Shown here piece after piece: positions 32,301-47,300 of a stretch of DNA of 64,000 bases. A program made the position numbers and the translations under genes. Position 1 is the first letter of the stretch; the number at the start of each line of letters is the position of its first letter. Source of the DNA: Colius striatus (taxonomy: Eukaryota > Chordata > Aves > Coliiformes > Coliidae); the NCBI RefSeq assembly GCF_028858725.1, contig NC_084763.1:57993152-58057151 (forward strand). Reading direction: 5' to 3'. The notes beneath the pieces are model-generated. The model did no database searches. It was given only the letters and a program-made list of their open reading frames with translations, and was not told where the DNA came from.

Positions 32301-35300
32301 TCGCTCGAGTAGCCGTCCCCCTCGCTCAGCTGGGGCACAGCAGTCTTGGTCTGAGCCCACCGTTGGATGATGGGAAGCACTTTGCTCTCCTCCAGCATGT
32401 TCTTGGTAGGGATAGGCAGGAGCTCTAGTGTCTTCATAATCTAGTTGCAAAGAGAGAAAGGCAGAGTGTCAGAGCCATCGGCATCTAAAGCTGTTTCCAA
32501 CCCGCCCTCGTCTCAACGGGACAGCTCTGAAACAGCAAAGTGGTGGCGGCAGGTCACGGGGTGGGGACAACAGTGCCCCTTCCAAGAGCACTCACTGCAC
32601 CAGATTAACTCAGCCCCTGGAGCTGTGGTCTCAAAAGCTGTAGCCCCACAAGCAGTGCCTCCCCATCCAGCTACACAGGGGTGATGGTCAGAGGAGCGCT
32701 GACTCGGCAGCTGCCAAGAGCTCCTGCTTTGGCTGCAAGGCCTGAAGTGTGTGCAGGGTGCATGGCCCAGCTGCAACAACTCGCTCTGCACAGCACGAGC
32801 CACATCAAGTATGGGTGGGTCTCCTCAAACCAGCAAGTTCTAACCCCTCAACTGAAGTCTTCCAGGCATTTACAGTCAAAACTCTCTCTGAGGGAGGATG
32901 GATGAGGAACCAGGTGCTGTAAATGGTGTCCTTCTCCCAGCCAGACCTGCTGTCCCTCTCACCATCAGCACACACCAGTGCAGAAGCCATCTCATTACAC
33001 CAAGCTCCAGAAACTCCCAGGTATCCTCATCCCACTCCGAGAGCTGAAGGCTCACAGAAGCATGGGTAGGCAGCTCTACATCTTCTGATACCAACAGAGC
33101 CCATTCCTCAGAAGGAGAAAGGCACAAGCAGGACACAGCTCACTCAGAGATGCTAAATACCAACTTGGAGCTGAGCTAGGGAAGCAGGGCTGGGCAGGAT
33201 TGTCCCTGCTGCTGAAAAACAAGAAGTCAGCAGAAGAGGTGTCCTGAGCTCTAGAGCTCAGGTGGCTTCTGCACTCATGCAGGACCACGTGTGCCTCTCA
33301 AACTGCACAGCAATCTCCTCGTGGAAGCATCTTTCCTAAAGGAGCTTGCAGATGTGTCCCTGCATGCCATGAAGAAGGGCAGACAGAAACCAGAAACAGG
33401 TTCCAGTTCACAGCATCCGTACCACCAGTTCCCTGGGAGGTTCAGCACGGAATAAACAGCAATGCCAAGGAGCTTTACTTAACTCTGTCTCAACTTGCTA
33501 ACTCAGAAATCAGAGGAAAACCCACAGCAGCAAGTTCTTTCCATCCATGAAGCAGCTTTAGGGCTGTGGCTCTGAGGACACCAGAACCTGCTTTCACGGA
33601 CACGCGGCTCGTAACCGACACACGAAGGGGAAAAGCCCCCAGGCTCCTGAGCGCTGAGCAACGCTGCTGGGAAAGCCTGGAACCCAGGGCAAGGACTGAC
33701 CTCCAGCTGCAGCTTCAGGTTGTTGGCAGTGCTTCCTCTGCCATCGCCCAGCTCCGTCATCCAGATCCAGAGCAGCGACAAGCCGTGACACTCCAGGAAG
33801 GACTTGAGGCAGGACTGCGAGTGCGTGTTCTGGGTGAGCCAAAGCGACACAGCCCGTGGGAATGGGGAAGAGATTTACAGGCCAAACCCCCCCACTCTGA
33901 CTTCCACAGGCTACCATGGCTAACTGCTCACCTGGGCTTATGCTGCCTGTCAAACCCACTGCAGAAGGCAGAAGGAGGCACCTGCCCAGCCCAGTGCACG
34001 TCTGATGGGATTTAAGGGGCTGCAGGCGCCAGCTGGGAGCAGTAAATGCCATCAGCAGTGTGAGAGCTGTTACCTGATGGACAGCTCGTATCAGGGAACA
34101 AACCTGACAGATAAAGGGCTGCACAGAAAACTGGCTGCAACCCACAGAATCACAGATAGAATCGTTTTGGTTGGAAAAGCCCTTTAAGCTGATTCGAGCC
34201 CCAGCCCTCCCTTCACCCTGCCCCATGCCTTTGGGATCCCTCCAGGGCTGGGCACTCCCCCAGCTCCCTGGGCAGCCTGGCACAGGGGCTGACACCCCTC
34301 TCAGGGAAACAGCTCTGCCTCAGCTCCAGTCTCAACCTCCCCTGGCGCAACTTGAGGCTTGTTCCTCTCATCCTGTCACTTGGGAACACAGACAGACGCC
34401 CCAGCCTCTTGTGAGGGAGTTGCAGAGAGTGCTCCTGCCTCCCCTCAGCCTCCTCTTCTCCAGGCTGACCTAACTCATCTGCACCCAGAGATAAACATGC
34501 AGGATAACCCTGGGGATACTACAGCTCTGACTTTAGGCTGACAAATCATTTGCTCTCTAAAGCATTACACACAAGGAATGTATTTGCTGCCAGAGACAGA
34601 CATTTTGCACCCAGGCCCAGTTCCACCACACACAAACTGAGGAGGGGAGATTACACGGGCTCTATAAAGGCAGCAGAACCGCCTGGCTTGAGGCTTTCCT
34701 CCCACCTCCCTCCCCAAGGACACTGCTTTAAGGAGATGTGGATCCCCCCCTTCCTCTGGGTCCTCCTCACCTGTATGAGTTTGAGGCAGGTGAGCTTCTG
34801 CTCCTGCGTTTCGATCCGAACCATGAGCCGGGACAAGCTGAGCACTTGGTTCTTGTCCGAGAGGCCCTCTCCGTTCTCCAGCAGCGCCTCCAGCTCCCCA
34901 TCCACCTGCCCCAGCCAAAGAAAGACACCTCTCAGGTGGGCCAGGCTCACAGATCTCGCATTGCCTTGGCTTTGAGGGCCATGGGAAGCCCCTCCCCAAC
35001 CATTTGCCCAGATGGAAAAGAAACCTGGCTCTAACTGGACTCATCCTGGTTGGGTTTCTTTCACCTCTCTCCTACGATGGGGTACTTCTTTAGACCTCAA
35101 ATCCCATATGAGAGCTTACTGCTCCCACCAGTTCTCTTCATGCTGGGGACAGAGGGCAGGCAGTTGCACACACGGGACACAGGCAGGAATCCCCCAACTC
35201 CACCACCTCCATTTCCCCTGACATACAGCAGTTTGGATGCAGTGCAGAGGAAATCCCAGGGGGGTGCACCAAAACACTCCCCAGTTTATCAGTTTGCACT

Positions 35301-38300
35301 TAAAGATGTGCACTAAGAAATCATCTTTAACTGCAGATACATCAGCTTCTTTGAGCCCCTGATGGGTATTTATCACCTCAACCACCATGAGCACGTCCCT
35401 CTCCATGCAGAAACCACACCACCAACGTCCATGGTCTGTCCCAGCAAGCAGCACCTCAAAACACCACCTCAATGCCTTATGAATGATTTCTTGGCTTCCT
35501 AACTCTCTGACACAGTAAGCAAAAGCAAAGCTGGCGTTTGTAAAGGCAGCTTCTCCCAGAAGAGCAGGTAACAGATCTGATCTGCTATGAGCAGAGGTTT
35601 GGATCTTCAGGGACAGAGCAATCCTATGCTGCAGTGAGCAAGAAGTCCTATGAGCTACTTCAGGAGCACAGGCAGGACAAGCTATAAAGAGACTACAGTA
35701 ATAAGTCTGTACTTAAGTTACATATTTCATTCATGTCCACCTGCAAACACGACTGGAACTGAAGTCACAGCAAGTACAACACCCGTCCACACACGTTCCT
35801 CCCGGGAGCTGACTTGCCCCTAGGCCAAAACAACCAAGAGACTCAAATTTCACATCCCAGCCTGGGGATGACAAACATCTGCACCCTGTCAGTTGTCAAA
35901 CATCAGGTAATGTCCTGAGCAGTGAAGCCAGCATCACCTGTCTTTCCCCAATCTTTCAAAGTCATGCAACACAAACCACATTCTTACAAGCCCATGGAGC
36001 TTAGTTTGAGTGGCACTGACGAGCAGACACTGCCAGAGCCCTCCCTGCTGGGACTCTGCTAACACAGAGAAAGGAAACACAGGTTTAACTAAAGTTCCGA
36101 GAAAATACAAGTACTGAGGGGCCCAGTGAAATAAAATGCTGTGAACAGAGGGAATCATTGAGGTTGGAAAAGCCCCTGAAGCTGCTGGAGTCCAACCATT
36201 CCCCAGCAGTGCCACAGCCACCACTGATCCATGGGCTCAGCCCCTCAGCTCCAGGCTTTGGGATCCCTCCAGGGATGGGCACTCCCCCACGGCCTTGGGC
36301 AGCTGGGACAGGGCTGGACAGCCCTTGGGAGAAGGAATTGTTCCCCAGCTCCAATCTCAACCTCCCCTGGGGCAACTTGAGCCTGTTTGCTCCCATTCTG
36401 TCACTTGGGAGCACAGACAGACCCCCCAGCCCCAGCCTCCTGTCAGGGAGTGTCAGAGAGTGCTGCTGTCTCCCCTCAGCCTCCTCCAGGCTCAACACCC
36501 CCATTCCCTCAGCCCCTCCCCACCACCCTTGTGCTCCAGCCCCTTCCCCAGCTCTGTGCCCGGCTCTGGCCACGCTGCAGCCCCTCAGTGTCCCTGTGGC
36601 AGTGAGTGAGGGGCCCAGCACTGACACAGCCCTGGAGCTGCAGCCTCACAGAGCCCAGCACTGACACAGCCCTGGAGCTGCAGCCTCACAGAGCCCAGCA
36701 CTGACACAGCCCTGGAGCTGTAGCCTCCCAGAGCCCAGCACTGACACAGCCCTGGAGCTGCAGCCTCCCAGAGCCCAGCACTGAGCACAGCCCTGGAGCT
36801 GCAGCCTCCCAGGGCCCAGCACTGACACAGCCCTGGAGCTGCAGCCTCCCAGAGCCCAGCACTGACACAGTCCTGGAGCTGTAGCCTCCCAGAGCCCAGC
36901 ACTGACACAGCCCTGGAGCTGCAGCCTCCCAGAGCCCAGCACTGAGCACAGCCCTGGAGCTGCAGCCTCCCAGAGCCCAGCACAGGGGAGCACATCCATG
37001 GCAAAGCCTGAACCTCGAGGTCATTGTGAGTCATCAATCAGAGAAGAACACTCCAGGGGTGACTTGACTCACACAGAGTGGACAAAGCCCAGGCTCTGCC
37101 TTTGGTTTGCTGCTACTGTCAGAAACAAACCAGCCCTGAGCCCAGCAGAGCTGCCCTCACCGAGTCCTTCTTGCGGGAGCGCTCCTTCTTCATCTTGCCG
37201 CCGGCAGCTCGGATGCTCACCCTGTTCTCTCCTCCCAGGTAACCCCGGCAGTTGGCTGAGCCACAGAAACATTTCTGAGCTTCTTTGCTGTTGGTGGGCA
37301 CAAGCAACAGAAACAGTTTACTAACACATCATCTGCTTCCACCACAAGTTACTGCACCTCACTCTAAGCGCACCCTCGGAGGAGAGGGCTGGGAACTCCT
37401 CGGACCGGCACCTTCTGGCCACTGCAAATTCAAACAAAGCCCTTCTCTCATACACAGCTACCACGAGCCCATGTTGCCTCAGATGGAAACCCAAGCTCCA
37501 GGCTCTTTCCAGGTTAAGAACCAAGAATGAGAAAGGAAAATGTGGCGCTGTTGGGTCTGCTGGCTTCTTGCCACACATTGCAGCCAACGTATTCATTGCC
37601 CCAGTGACTACACAATGAGGATTCAGCACCCATCAGGACACAGGCTGGCATTTTATAGCTCAGAGCAGAATAAAGAGCAGGCTGGGGCTTGGTGGAAGTA
37701 GGAAGATCCAGGTGAAAGACAGTTTTGTGCATGGATACACAGCCATGGAGAGCAGTAGAGATTTCAGTTTCGTGACATTCAGGCAGTGTTGCTGCAGAGC
37801 CTCTGTGTTTTCTACTTGACACACTCTGCATTTTAAACCACATGCCAGAATGCTTGAGAGAATGGCTTTGGGTTGCATAATGCCCCAGGGGAAAGTGTCT
37901 CTGCAGTATCTGCAGTACCACAAAGCAGAACCTGAGCTGGGGAAGGAACAACCAAGAGATCAGAGCTGGAAAACTCCAGCGAGATGAGACTGGGTTCACC
38001 CAACTCAAACATGTGAGACAGCCAAATGAACCAACAGAGCAGAATGATTCTCCATCACTGAGCCCCCAAACAGGGCCAGCACAGGAAGACCTCATCACTT
38101 TGACTGAGCCACACATAGATAAAATGATGGGTGTATTGGCTGCACATGGCACGAGCCTCCAGCTTCAGGGGGCGAATTTGCAGCAGGAACAGAAAACTGG
38201 CAGCATCTGATGCTTTAGCACAAATGATTCTATGATGCAGCTAACAAATCCATTCTCCTGCTTAGAGCACTGTGCTGCTGAAGGCTGAGTCAGTCAGGAA

Positions 38301-41300
38301 AAGGAAGAGACACTCCTTAAGCAACAGTACCCAGTACAAAAACCCTTAGGATCATAAAGTGCATCTGCACCAATCTCATTGTTACATGTTGCTTCAAGCC
38401 TGTCACTGTACTCATCACAGAGGGAAATACTTCAACATACACCTGGACAAGCTGTAATGTCAGAACATCAGGCTCAGGTTTAGAGAAAGGAGCCAAAGCC
38501 CAGGCTGGAGCTTGCACACCTGCACTTCTGGGGTCGGGCAGGAAGAGGGAATGTGCTATCTGATGGGCTTTTACAGCTCTGCAAGTACTTGCAAAGTCGT
38601 AAAAGAGGGGTGGGTGGGGAAGCAGAGGCTCTGTTTAAGGGTATTGCAGAGTCTGGAGCTTGGGTAATTAATAATTAGACAGAGGAAAGAAACAGCCAAG
38701 ATAATTATCTGGGAAATTTCCACTGGGGAGAGATGGAATGAAGTGGAACAAAAAGGGCAATAAAGTGACACTGGGAAAGACACATGAAATCAGGAGGAAA
38801 TTCCCCTCTGAGTTTCTTGTGTCACAAGTGGAAGAAACTCGATCCAGGTAGCTCTTCATCTAGTTAAATTCCATTCATTTACAATGGCTCTGTTAGATGA
38901 AGCCTTGCAGTGGATAGCTCAGGGGGCATTTCTCCTTGCCCCAAAGCTCACAAACCCTGGCTGCCAGCAGCACGAAGCAGAGAGAGCCGAAACCTACCCG
39001 TATCTCTGGAACTGGTAATCAAAGGTCAGCTCCGAGCCCGAGGGGACCAGCTTGGTGGTGAAAAACCCAACTCTGAGCTGCCCATTCACAGTCCACTGAG
39101 GAGATGGGGGGAGAAAAACAAGATGACAGAGAGTTATTAGAGAAGCCAGGCCTGACTCTGGGTTTGCTTTACATTAACAAGACCCAGCATCACTGATAAG
39201 GGTAAAAGCCAACTGGCTTGGCAGCACTTGCCCATTTCAAAGGTTTCCATTTCACTAAGTTACAACAACAAAAACCCAGCCCCAAAACAAAGAGACACCG
39301 AGATAAAGGAGAGATGCTTTTCACTCTGAGCTGGCTAAATGGCAGGCTTGGGAGTGAGAAGCCAGCAGCTTTGATCCAGCCCTTTACCTTTTGTGTCTCG
39401 CAGTTCGGCTCACAGCTGTGGTTCATAAACCGGGAGCAGTTTCCCTTCTGGGTAGCATCGATTATCTGAAAAGAAAGGAAACGAGATATCCAGGGAAACA
39501 GCTCTGTCCCAGGCACAAACCCAAAGCAGCAGAGCCAGGGACAGCCCTGCATCTGAACACGGAAGCCATCGCCCTCTCCTGCTCCACTGAGCAGCTTTGT
39601 TTGGTCTGGAGAAAGGGATTTGTGACGATAGGAAACGTCCCCCTAATAAACAGAAGAGCACCAAGCAAGTGGGATTTGGTTCTTGGTGTTCATTGTGGGA
39701 TGACACAGTGTCCTTTGGTTGGGGGGGGAATCCTGGGTTGTAACTACCAGTTTCTGACCCTCTGAGGGGTGATACCATGACTGTGAAAGCTGGGAAAGGC
39801 AAATATCTCTGTCACAGGCACCATATTCCAACAGAAAGGCTGTTTCCTGAACCACTGTGTCCTCCCTTCTGTAGCTGGAAACACTCCCCTGTGCCCCCTT
39901 GTGATCACAGAACAATCCCACAGCAGCTAGGAAAATTGCTTGCTCTGGGGGGAAAAAGGGGCAAAACAAGGAGCCTGAGTATTTTTAGCACATTTATTGT
40001 AAAGCTCCCCAGACCTAAGGGGTCTTGGCAGAAGGACACACAGACTTCTGTGGGAGTGGGACAGGCTGGATGTGGGGAGAGCAGGGGATGGCATCTACCT
40101 TGACTTCAGCGAGGCTTTTGACACCATCTCCCACCACATCCTATTGAAAACCCCAGGGAGTGTGGGCTGGATGAGTGGAGGTGAGTGGATGGAGAGCTGG
40201 CTGAATGACAGAGCCCAGAGGTGGGGATCAGTGGCACAGAGTTGGAGGCCTGTGGCCAGTGGAGTTCCACAGGGATGGGTTCTGGGGCCAGACCCACGGT
40301 GGGGCAGGGTGTGAGGAGCTGCAGCCCCTGGGAAGCAGCCACACTGGAGAAGTTCCTGGGGGACTGTCTCTCATGGGAGGGACCCCACACTGCAGCAGGG
40401 GAAGTGTGAGGAGGCCTCCCCCCGAGGCAGCAGCAGCAGAGCCCAGCTGGGGTGGACTGAGCCCACTCCCCATCCCCTGCGCTGCTGGGGGGGAGCAGGG
40501 ACAGAGCCGGGCAGGAGGAGGGCTGGGGGCGCTGCTCCGGGCCTCAGCTTGTGTTTCTCACGGCCCTGCTCTGCTCTGAGTGTTCATCCACAAACCAGAG
40601 CGCTGCTCCCCAGGCTGAGCCTGTTGTGCCCAGCAGCTGCTGAGTGATCTCCCTGCCCTTGTCTCCACTCACCAGCCCTTTGCTGTGTTTCCCTCTCCAG
40701 CTGAGGATGGGAGTGACACAACCTGGGTTAAACCAGCCCAGCAAGGAGTCAGCACTGTAGGTACCCAGGGCCAAGCCCAACCAGGCTCCCCCAAAGCCAC
40801 ACACAGCAACCACCCTGCTCACCTCATCATTCTTCAGGGCCATGAAATAATAGTGGATGTTCTTGTTCCGGGCATATTCCTTCACACGAGCCTTGAACTC
40901 CTTGTGGTCCAGCACTTCTCCACAGTACTCCAGGACAAAAGTGTTGCTGCAAAAGCCAAGGGGAAAAAAACATCCCTCTCTTTAGATGTTTAGATGTTGC
41001 AGGCTAGAAACACCAAGGAACAGAAACAATCGCTGTTGAGACGGGCTCTGGCAGGTTAACTCGCAGCCTGCTCACCCTGGTGATGTAGCTGTGACTCTAC
41101 AATTTGCCCTAATCTCAGGGAATCCTGATGAACTGCTGCTTTTACACCACCACGTGGGTAGGTGTATCCCAGCAAAAAGCCTGCACACAAGAGGAAAGCT
41201 CCCCTTCGAGCAGGGTTTGTTCTGTCAAAGAACAAGACCTTGTGAGTGCCGTGGTGAGGAAATGAAGGAGCACTGAGAGGAGACGCTGGCAGGTGCCTTC

Positions 41301-44300
41301 CCCACCGAAAGGGAAAGCCTGGCTGGTGGGGAAAGTGAGGAGTAAATCAAATCTCCCTTGTAACTGGAGGAAAGGTGAGTTTCAGAGCAGAGATGGAAGA
41401 GAACAACCAATCACCCCTACACAAACCTCAGAGATTGCACTCTGCAGATGGGCTTTAAACCCTTCAGTCTACCAAGAGGTGCTGCAATACAGCTCTCTTG
41501 TTGTCTGTCTTAAGTTCTGCCATGCTCAAGTTGCTCCCTTGCTCCTCATGAACTTGCCAAACCCTCCTGGACATGTTCCTGTGCCCCCTGAGCAAGGGGA
41601 ACCTGCTTTAGCAGGGGGTGGGGCTGGATGAGCTCTGCAGGGCCCTTCCAGCCCCCACCATGCTGGGATTTGATACAGCAGCAAAAATCTCTGCTGTCAG
41701 ACCTGCAGCTTTGCCAAGTGTCAGAACCATCTCTGGATTCCTCAGCAGAACTCTTTGTCTTCAACAGAAGTGAAATGATCACGAGTTTGCACAGAAACTC
41801 ACTAAAACACCCAGAACATCTCTGCACGACAGGGTTCCAGGCAGAGTGTCCTGGAGCTCAGTTCTGGGTGCACTGGAGACTGAACACACACACACCCCCT
41901 GCCCAGCCCACTGCCTTTGGAAATGGAAATCACAGCCTGCTGAAGCTCTTGAGCTTGGAAATGGAAATCACAGCCTGCTGAAGCTCTTGAGCTCCAGCAA
42001 TTTCTTCTCCCAAGCCTGTTGTTCACGTGCAGAGCAGCACGAGCGACTTGTGTGTGGCCTGAGAGGACACCCCATGACCTGCACACCAGTGGCGAGGAAA
42101 AGCCAGCCAGGTGTTGCTACCTGCAGGAGCACAGTGCAGCTCAGCCCCTCTCACTCTGACACCTCCCACCTGGCTCCCTCCTCCAGCAAACCCTGCTCCT
42201 CCCACTGCACTTTGTGTGCAGCAGCTCTCTGCATGTCCTCTCTCCTCTCTCTCCCTTCACAGCCTCCCTTGAGGCTCTTTTACTAGTGGGAGCATGACAA
42301 AGCACCAGCTCAGCAAGGCAGAAGGCAGCTCCTTGACTCACCCTGCCTAGGGAGAAGGGATTCCCATCTCAGGCCCGCTCCATGCACACACACCTGCAGA
42401 GCAAAACGTACCCAGCACTATTCCTCTTCCCAGCTACATCACTTGTTGAGTACAAGAGTTTCCAAACAGGACCATAACTCCAAAATTACCAACATCCCTC
42501 CTGCTGCTGAGAGGTTCAAGCAGCACAAACCCTCGCTGCCCGAGGGCCACCAGCTCCCTCCTGCCAGACAGGGTCAATAAAGGCACTGATCCAGGCACAA
42601 CAAGCAAATATCACCTGGCTTTAGTGAAACAAACACTTGGATCTGTAAGCACAGCTGATGCCAAACCAGCCCTCAGCAGTACAGGGAACGAGGGAGGACA
42701 GACCCAAGAGACCTTCATGTAGTGCAAAGAGAGAGGACTCAAGAAGTCTTGCAGAGGTGGGAGGAGGAGAAGGGACACAAGTGTCTCTTCTGACACCACG
42801 TAATAGGGAAGAAGAAAGAAGGGAAGTGAAACACAAGATGAGGCCACAGAAACCCTGAGAGGAGGAGAAAGCACAACCAGAGTGGGAGACCTAACAGGCA
42901 ACCAGCAGTCAGGCAGGTGCCAAGGGCTGAGAGGGACACCTGACAGAGGACAAGGACCACACACAAAGGTGACAGAGCCCCAGCAAATCCTCTGATGTCA
43001 GTGACAGCAAAGCAACGGAAGCAACTTCTGTTCCCTTCCCCGGGGAGCACAACGGCACGAGGACGTCGCCCGAGGAGCAAAGGCTTACGATGGCAGGTCT
43101 TTGGCAGCCCTCAGCCCCCAGCCCTTCTTCTCAGTGAGGATCACTTCCACATCTGCATGCTGCTTCTTCTGGAAGCGCCTGTTGGAGCAGTAGTCACCAT
43201 TTGGGCACCTGGAAGAGCTAGGGGAAGGAAATGGAACAATTCAATTCCCAGCAGGACAAGAACAGGCTCAGGAGGAAAACAAAGGTGCTGAGGAGCCAGA
43301 ATAAATTCAGTGTAAAACCTTCAAAGCCTTGTTCTGCTATAAAAATCAACAACCACCTGCCTGTCAGCATGCACCTGCAGACAGCTTCTTTCTGGAAGGG
43401 AGACAAAAGCACTTGGGAATGTGACTGCTGCTGTGTTCTGTGTCCTACAGTCAACCCGGGGTGAAACAGCCTCTCCTCCCCCGTTTTTAGGGGTTCCTGC
43501 CCCAAGATGCCTCTTCCCCTACATCTACTGCCCAGGATGTGAAACAAACAACAGACAGCAGGGCTTCTGCCAGGCAATTGCTGCTGACAGCCCTGGTGCC
43601 ATGAGGAAAACCCCAGCAGGCATCCTGTCCCCTGCTCACCACGCAGCTCCCCCTTCTGCTAAGCCAGGAGGGAAAAGGACACCAGAGCCACGGCCTGGTG
43701 AGGCTCTGGGAGAGGAGATAGAGGCAAAAGGAGAAATGAGGGGAAATAAGGACCTCAAGTAGAGCTACATTTGCATTTCTGACTCCCTCCAACCACCTTT
43801 ATCATGGACTAGAGTTAAGGCTGAGGAGCAGAAGACTCCAGGCCTTAACAGGAGGTTGCCAAGGTCCAAAGGTCAGACTTCAGTGCTGGTGTGTAGGCTC
43901 TGAAGATCACTCCACAGCAGCCAGGGAAAACACCAGCTCACAGACAGCTTGTTGCCACCACCCAGGGAAGGCTGGGTTGTTTTAGGGACTCCCAAGCCAC
44001 CTGAGGGACAACCGTGGGCAGCTCACGAGATGCTACTCACCACTCGATCATGAGCAGGCGGTTGAGACAATCTTCCCCACAAGCCACCTCGCCCTGGGCT
44101 CGCTCCTCCTTGGACAGCGGAGGGCACTCACACAGCATCCGCTTAATGTCCCGGTGAGACTTGTTCTTCTTCCTGCTCAACACGAGTCAGCGACGCACAG
44201 GTCAGACACTCCAAACCCAGTCCCTGTGTGCCCTGCTCTAGGTGCTGCTGCTCTGGCAAGGGGAGCTGCACTGGATGAGCTTTGCAGCTCCCTTCCAGCC

Positions 44301-47300
44301 CTTGAGATCCTGTGATGCTGTGACTAAAACCTCTTCATTTGTTGTACAAGAAACCAATTCCCAGCAAACTCCCTCCTGACTTTCCTAGACAGAGGATTTC
44401 TCACCCCACAGCACGAGGTCTAGAGGTTGAAACTAAAAGGAGAAACTTTGCCTAGCCTCTCCTGGAACAACTCTGCTCTGTAACCATAAAGAAACGGGTT
44501 TCAGTTGTGCCAGGGGAGGTCGAGATTGGACATTAGGAAGAGCTGTTTCCCCGAGAGGGGTGTCAGCCCCTGCCCCAGGCTGCCCAGGGAGCTGGGGGAG
44601 TGCCCAGCCCTGGAGGGATCCCAAAGGCTGAGGGATATGGTTTAGTTTAGTGCAGGGCCTGGCGGTGTGAGGCGAGGGGATGGACTCAGTGACGTTACAG
44701 CTCGTTCCCAACAGTAATGATTCTGTGATTCTGGGATCTTCTCTACGAGCAGCTTGGCCAGACACGGGGCAGGTGACATCCCTCCCTCTCCCCCTCCAAA
44801 TGATGCCAGTCTAGCCATAAAAACCTCTCGAAGACCCAAAAGCAAGTGAAAACCTGCAAGTGCTAAAGGCAAGAGGGGGGGAAAAAACCAAGACAGGCTG
44901 AAAAACCTCCGGTTACCTTTCTGTCAAGTACACGTTCTCCTCAATCAGGTCGAAGTAACAGGGCATCTTCCCTTGCTTGGCAAACTCCTTCCAGCGCTGG
45001 GGGTCTCTGAAGTCGTCCATGATGCACAGGCGCCCGACCATGGAGGAGTCCTGCGGCGCCGCCTCCGCCTGCTCGCCCTCCGCCTTCACCTTCTTCTTCT
45101 CCCGCGCGTCCCCGTCGCTCTCGGAGTCGCTCTCCACCTCGGGACGCCTTTTCTTCGGCGGGCCCCGCTCCTTCACGTCGTTTTTGTCCAAAGCTTTGCC
45201 CTCCTCCTTCTTGTCCCCGCCAGGCACGGGCTCCTTGCTGGAATTGCTGCTGATCTCGTGTGCCTGCACCGAGCCCTGCCCGGGCAGCTGGCACTGACTC
45301 GAGGGGCTGGGGAAACGAGCTTTGCAGTCATCGACCCACCGCTCGTCCTCTTCGAACTCCTCGTGGTCCTCGGTGAGGGAATCCGGGACTTGCCCTTGGA
45401 CGCGCTCGTAGCTGCCGGCAGCGGCTCTGCCGCCGGCCCTGGCGTCCCAGTAACCGTTGCCCTGCCAGTAGCTCTGCGAGTCGCCGTACGCTCCCGAGCC
45501 CGGCTGGTAAACGTAGCCCGAGTACACCCCGAAGCTGCTGTCTGGCTGCTGGTAAGTGCTACTGGGCTTCTCTGGCTGGGAAAGGTCCCAGCCCACACCA
45601 CTCGCATCCTCCGTGGCGTGAAAACCATCCGGCCTGGAGAAGTCTCCGAGGCCGGACTGGTGGAGGCCACCCTTGCCCTGCCTGCTGTCCGGCTTGGAAC
45701 AGCTCATCTGGAGCCGGGATTCGTCGGCGCTTTCCAAACTCTCTGGCTGACAGAAGGGCTGCTCGTCCTGGCGGCCCACGGGTCTCCCCACGGCCAGCAG
45801 CTCCTTCAGCATCAGCCTCTCCTCCAGGCTGGCCTTGCCGTGGCAGTCTGCCGTGACATCCGCCTGGCTCGTGCTGTCGACGCCGTCGCTCTGGGGCTGA
45901 CACGGGTCCGGCCGCGGCTCCTCCGTCTCCATCCTGCCGAGCTCGGTGGAAGTGGCCGGACTCTTCTCCATCCCTCTCGGAGAACACTTGCTCTCGGCCT
46001 GCGAGCCTTTACCCGCCACGCTCTCCAGCCTCTCCTCGTAGCAGGGCCTGCTGGGCTCGGGCCGCTCGTCGTCCCAATGCTCGGAGAAGCGCCTGCTGCC
46101 TTGGCTGCCGCGCGACGAGCCGGGGCTGTTCTCCTCCGTGGCAATGCTCGAGTTCTTGGGCACGACCACGACAGACTGCAGCCGTTTCCTCGGCACGCCG
46201 TCGTCCGAGTCCGAGTCCTCGCTGTCGCTGGCCTCGCTGCCGCTCTCGCTCTCGCTGTCCCCCGTGTCGGAATAACCCTCGCGGCCGGCGGGGCCAAACT
46301 CGGCGGCGCTGCCGCTGCTGTCGCACGTCGGCGCCTGAGTCACCGCCTCGGCTTCCTCTGCGGCGGCCGCCACGTCGCAAGAGGGAAACGGGGTGTCTGG
46401 GAAAGCCGCCGAGGGCTCGTTTCCCCCGTCCCCATCGGCCGGGTCGCCGGGACGCGGAACCCTCGAGCCCTGCGTCCCGCCGTCCTGGGTGGAAACGGCA
46501 CCGTCCCCCGGGAGCTCTGCGCCGCGGCGCTCCGGCGGCGCCTCCGAGTAGTAGGAATGTTCATCTCTGAGCGACAGCTTCCCCTTCGCCGAACCAAGCT
46601 CGACGTGCTGAGCCTCCAGCTCGGACACCTCTTCGGCCTCGGACTGCCGGAGCGGCTCCCGGCACCACTCCGGCGGCGGCACGTCCCATTTGGAAGAGAC
46701 GCCCTCCGGCGGCACGGGACGGTCCGGCCTGAGCCTCGGGGAACGGCCATCCTGCGGGGGCCCCTTGCTCGAGCTCTCCACGGCCAGGCTGACTCCTGGG
46801 GAAAGACGCCCGCGCTCGTCGTCGCCGGCGGGCTTGGAGTGGAGCTCCTCTGTGCCCTCGTAACCGCACGTGACGGTCTGCGGCTCCACCTGCACGTCCA
46901 GGAACGCCTCGGGCGCGACTCTGAGATCCGCCGGCTCCGCTTCGATTTCAACCTCCGGGGGATCCAGAGCCGGGGCGGCCTGGTCTGGGAAGTAGCAAAA
47001 AACGGGTTCTTTGGTTTTGTCACACGGAGCCGCCTGATCGTCCGGCTCCCGGGGCACGGCTTCGGGCTCATCTACATTCACGACGGGCAAAGGGGCGGCT
47101 TCCCCTTCCCGCCGCGGGACGGGAGCCTCTGCTTCCCTAAACAGGCTGCTGCACTCGCTGGACTGGACCCGGGCGTCATCTGGCTCTCGCTCCGGAGACA
47201 CAAACGCGCTCTCAAACCCGTTGGGCGGCAACGGGTCCGAAGGACTCGTCTTGGCAACGGGCGATGCTTCGGACCGGCACAGGCTGTTGTCAGGAGACGC

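Noticed and set aside
36585-37037. Minus-strand frames with repeated [16 protein letters not shown]
   Set aside because: 40-bp CR1-derived array, not coding.
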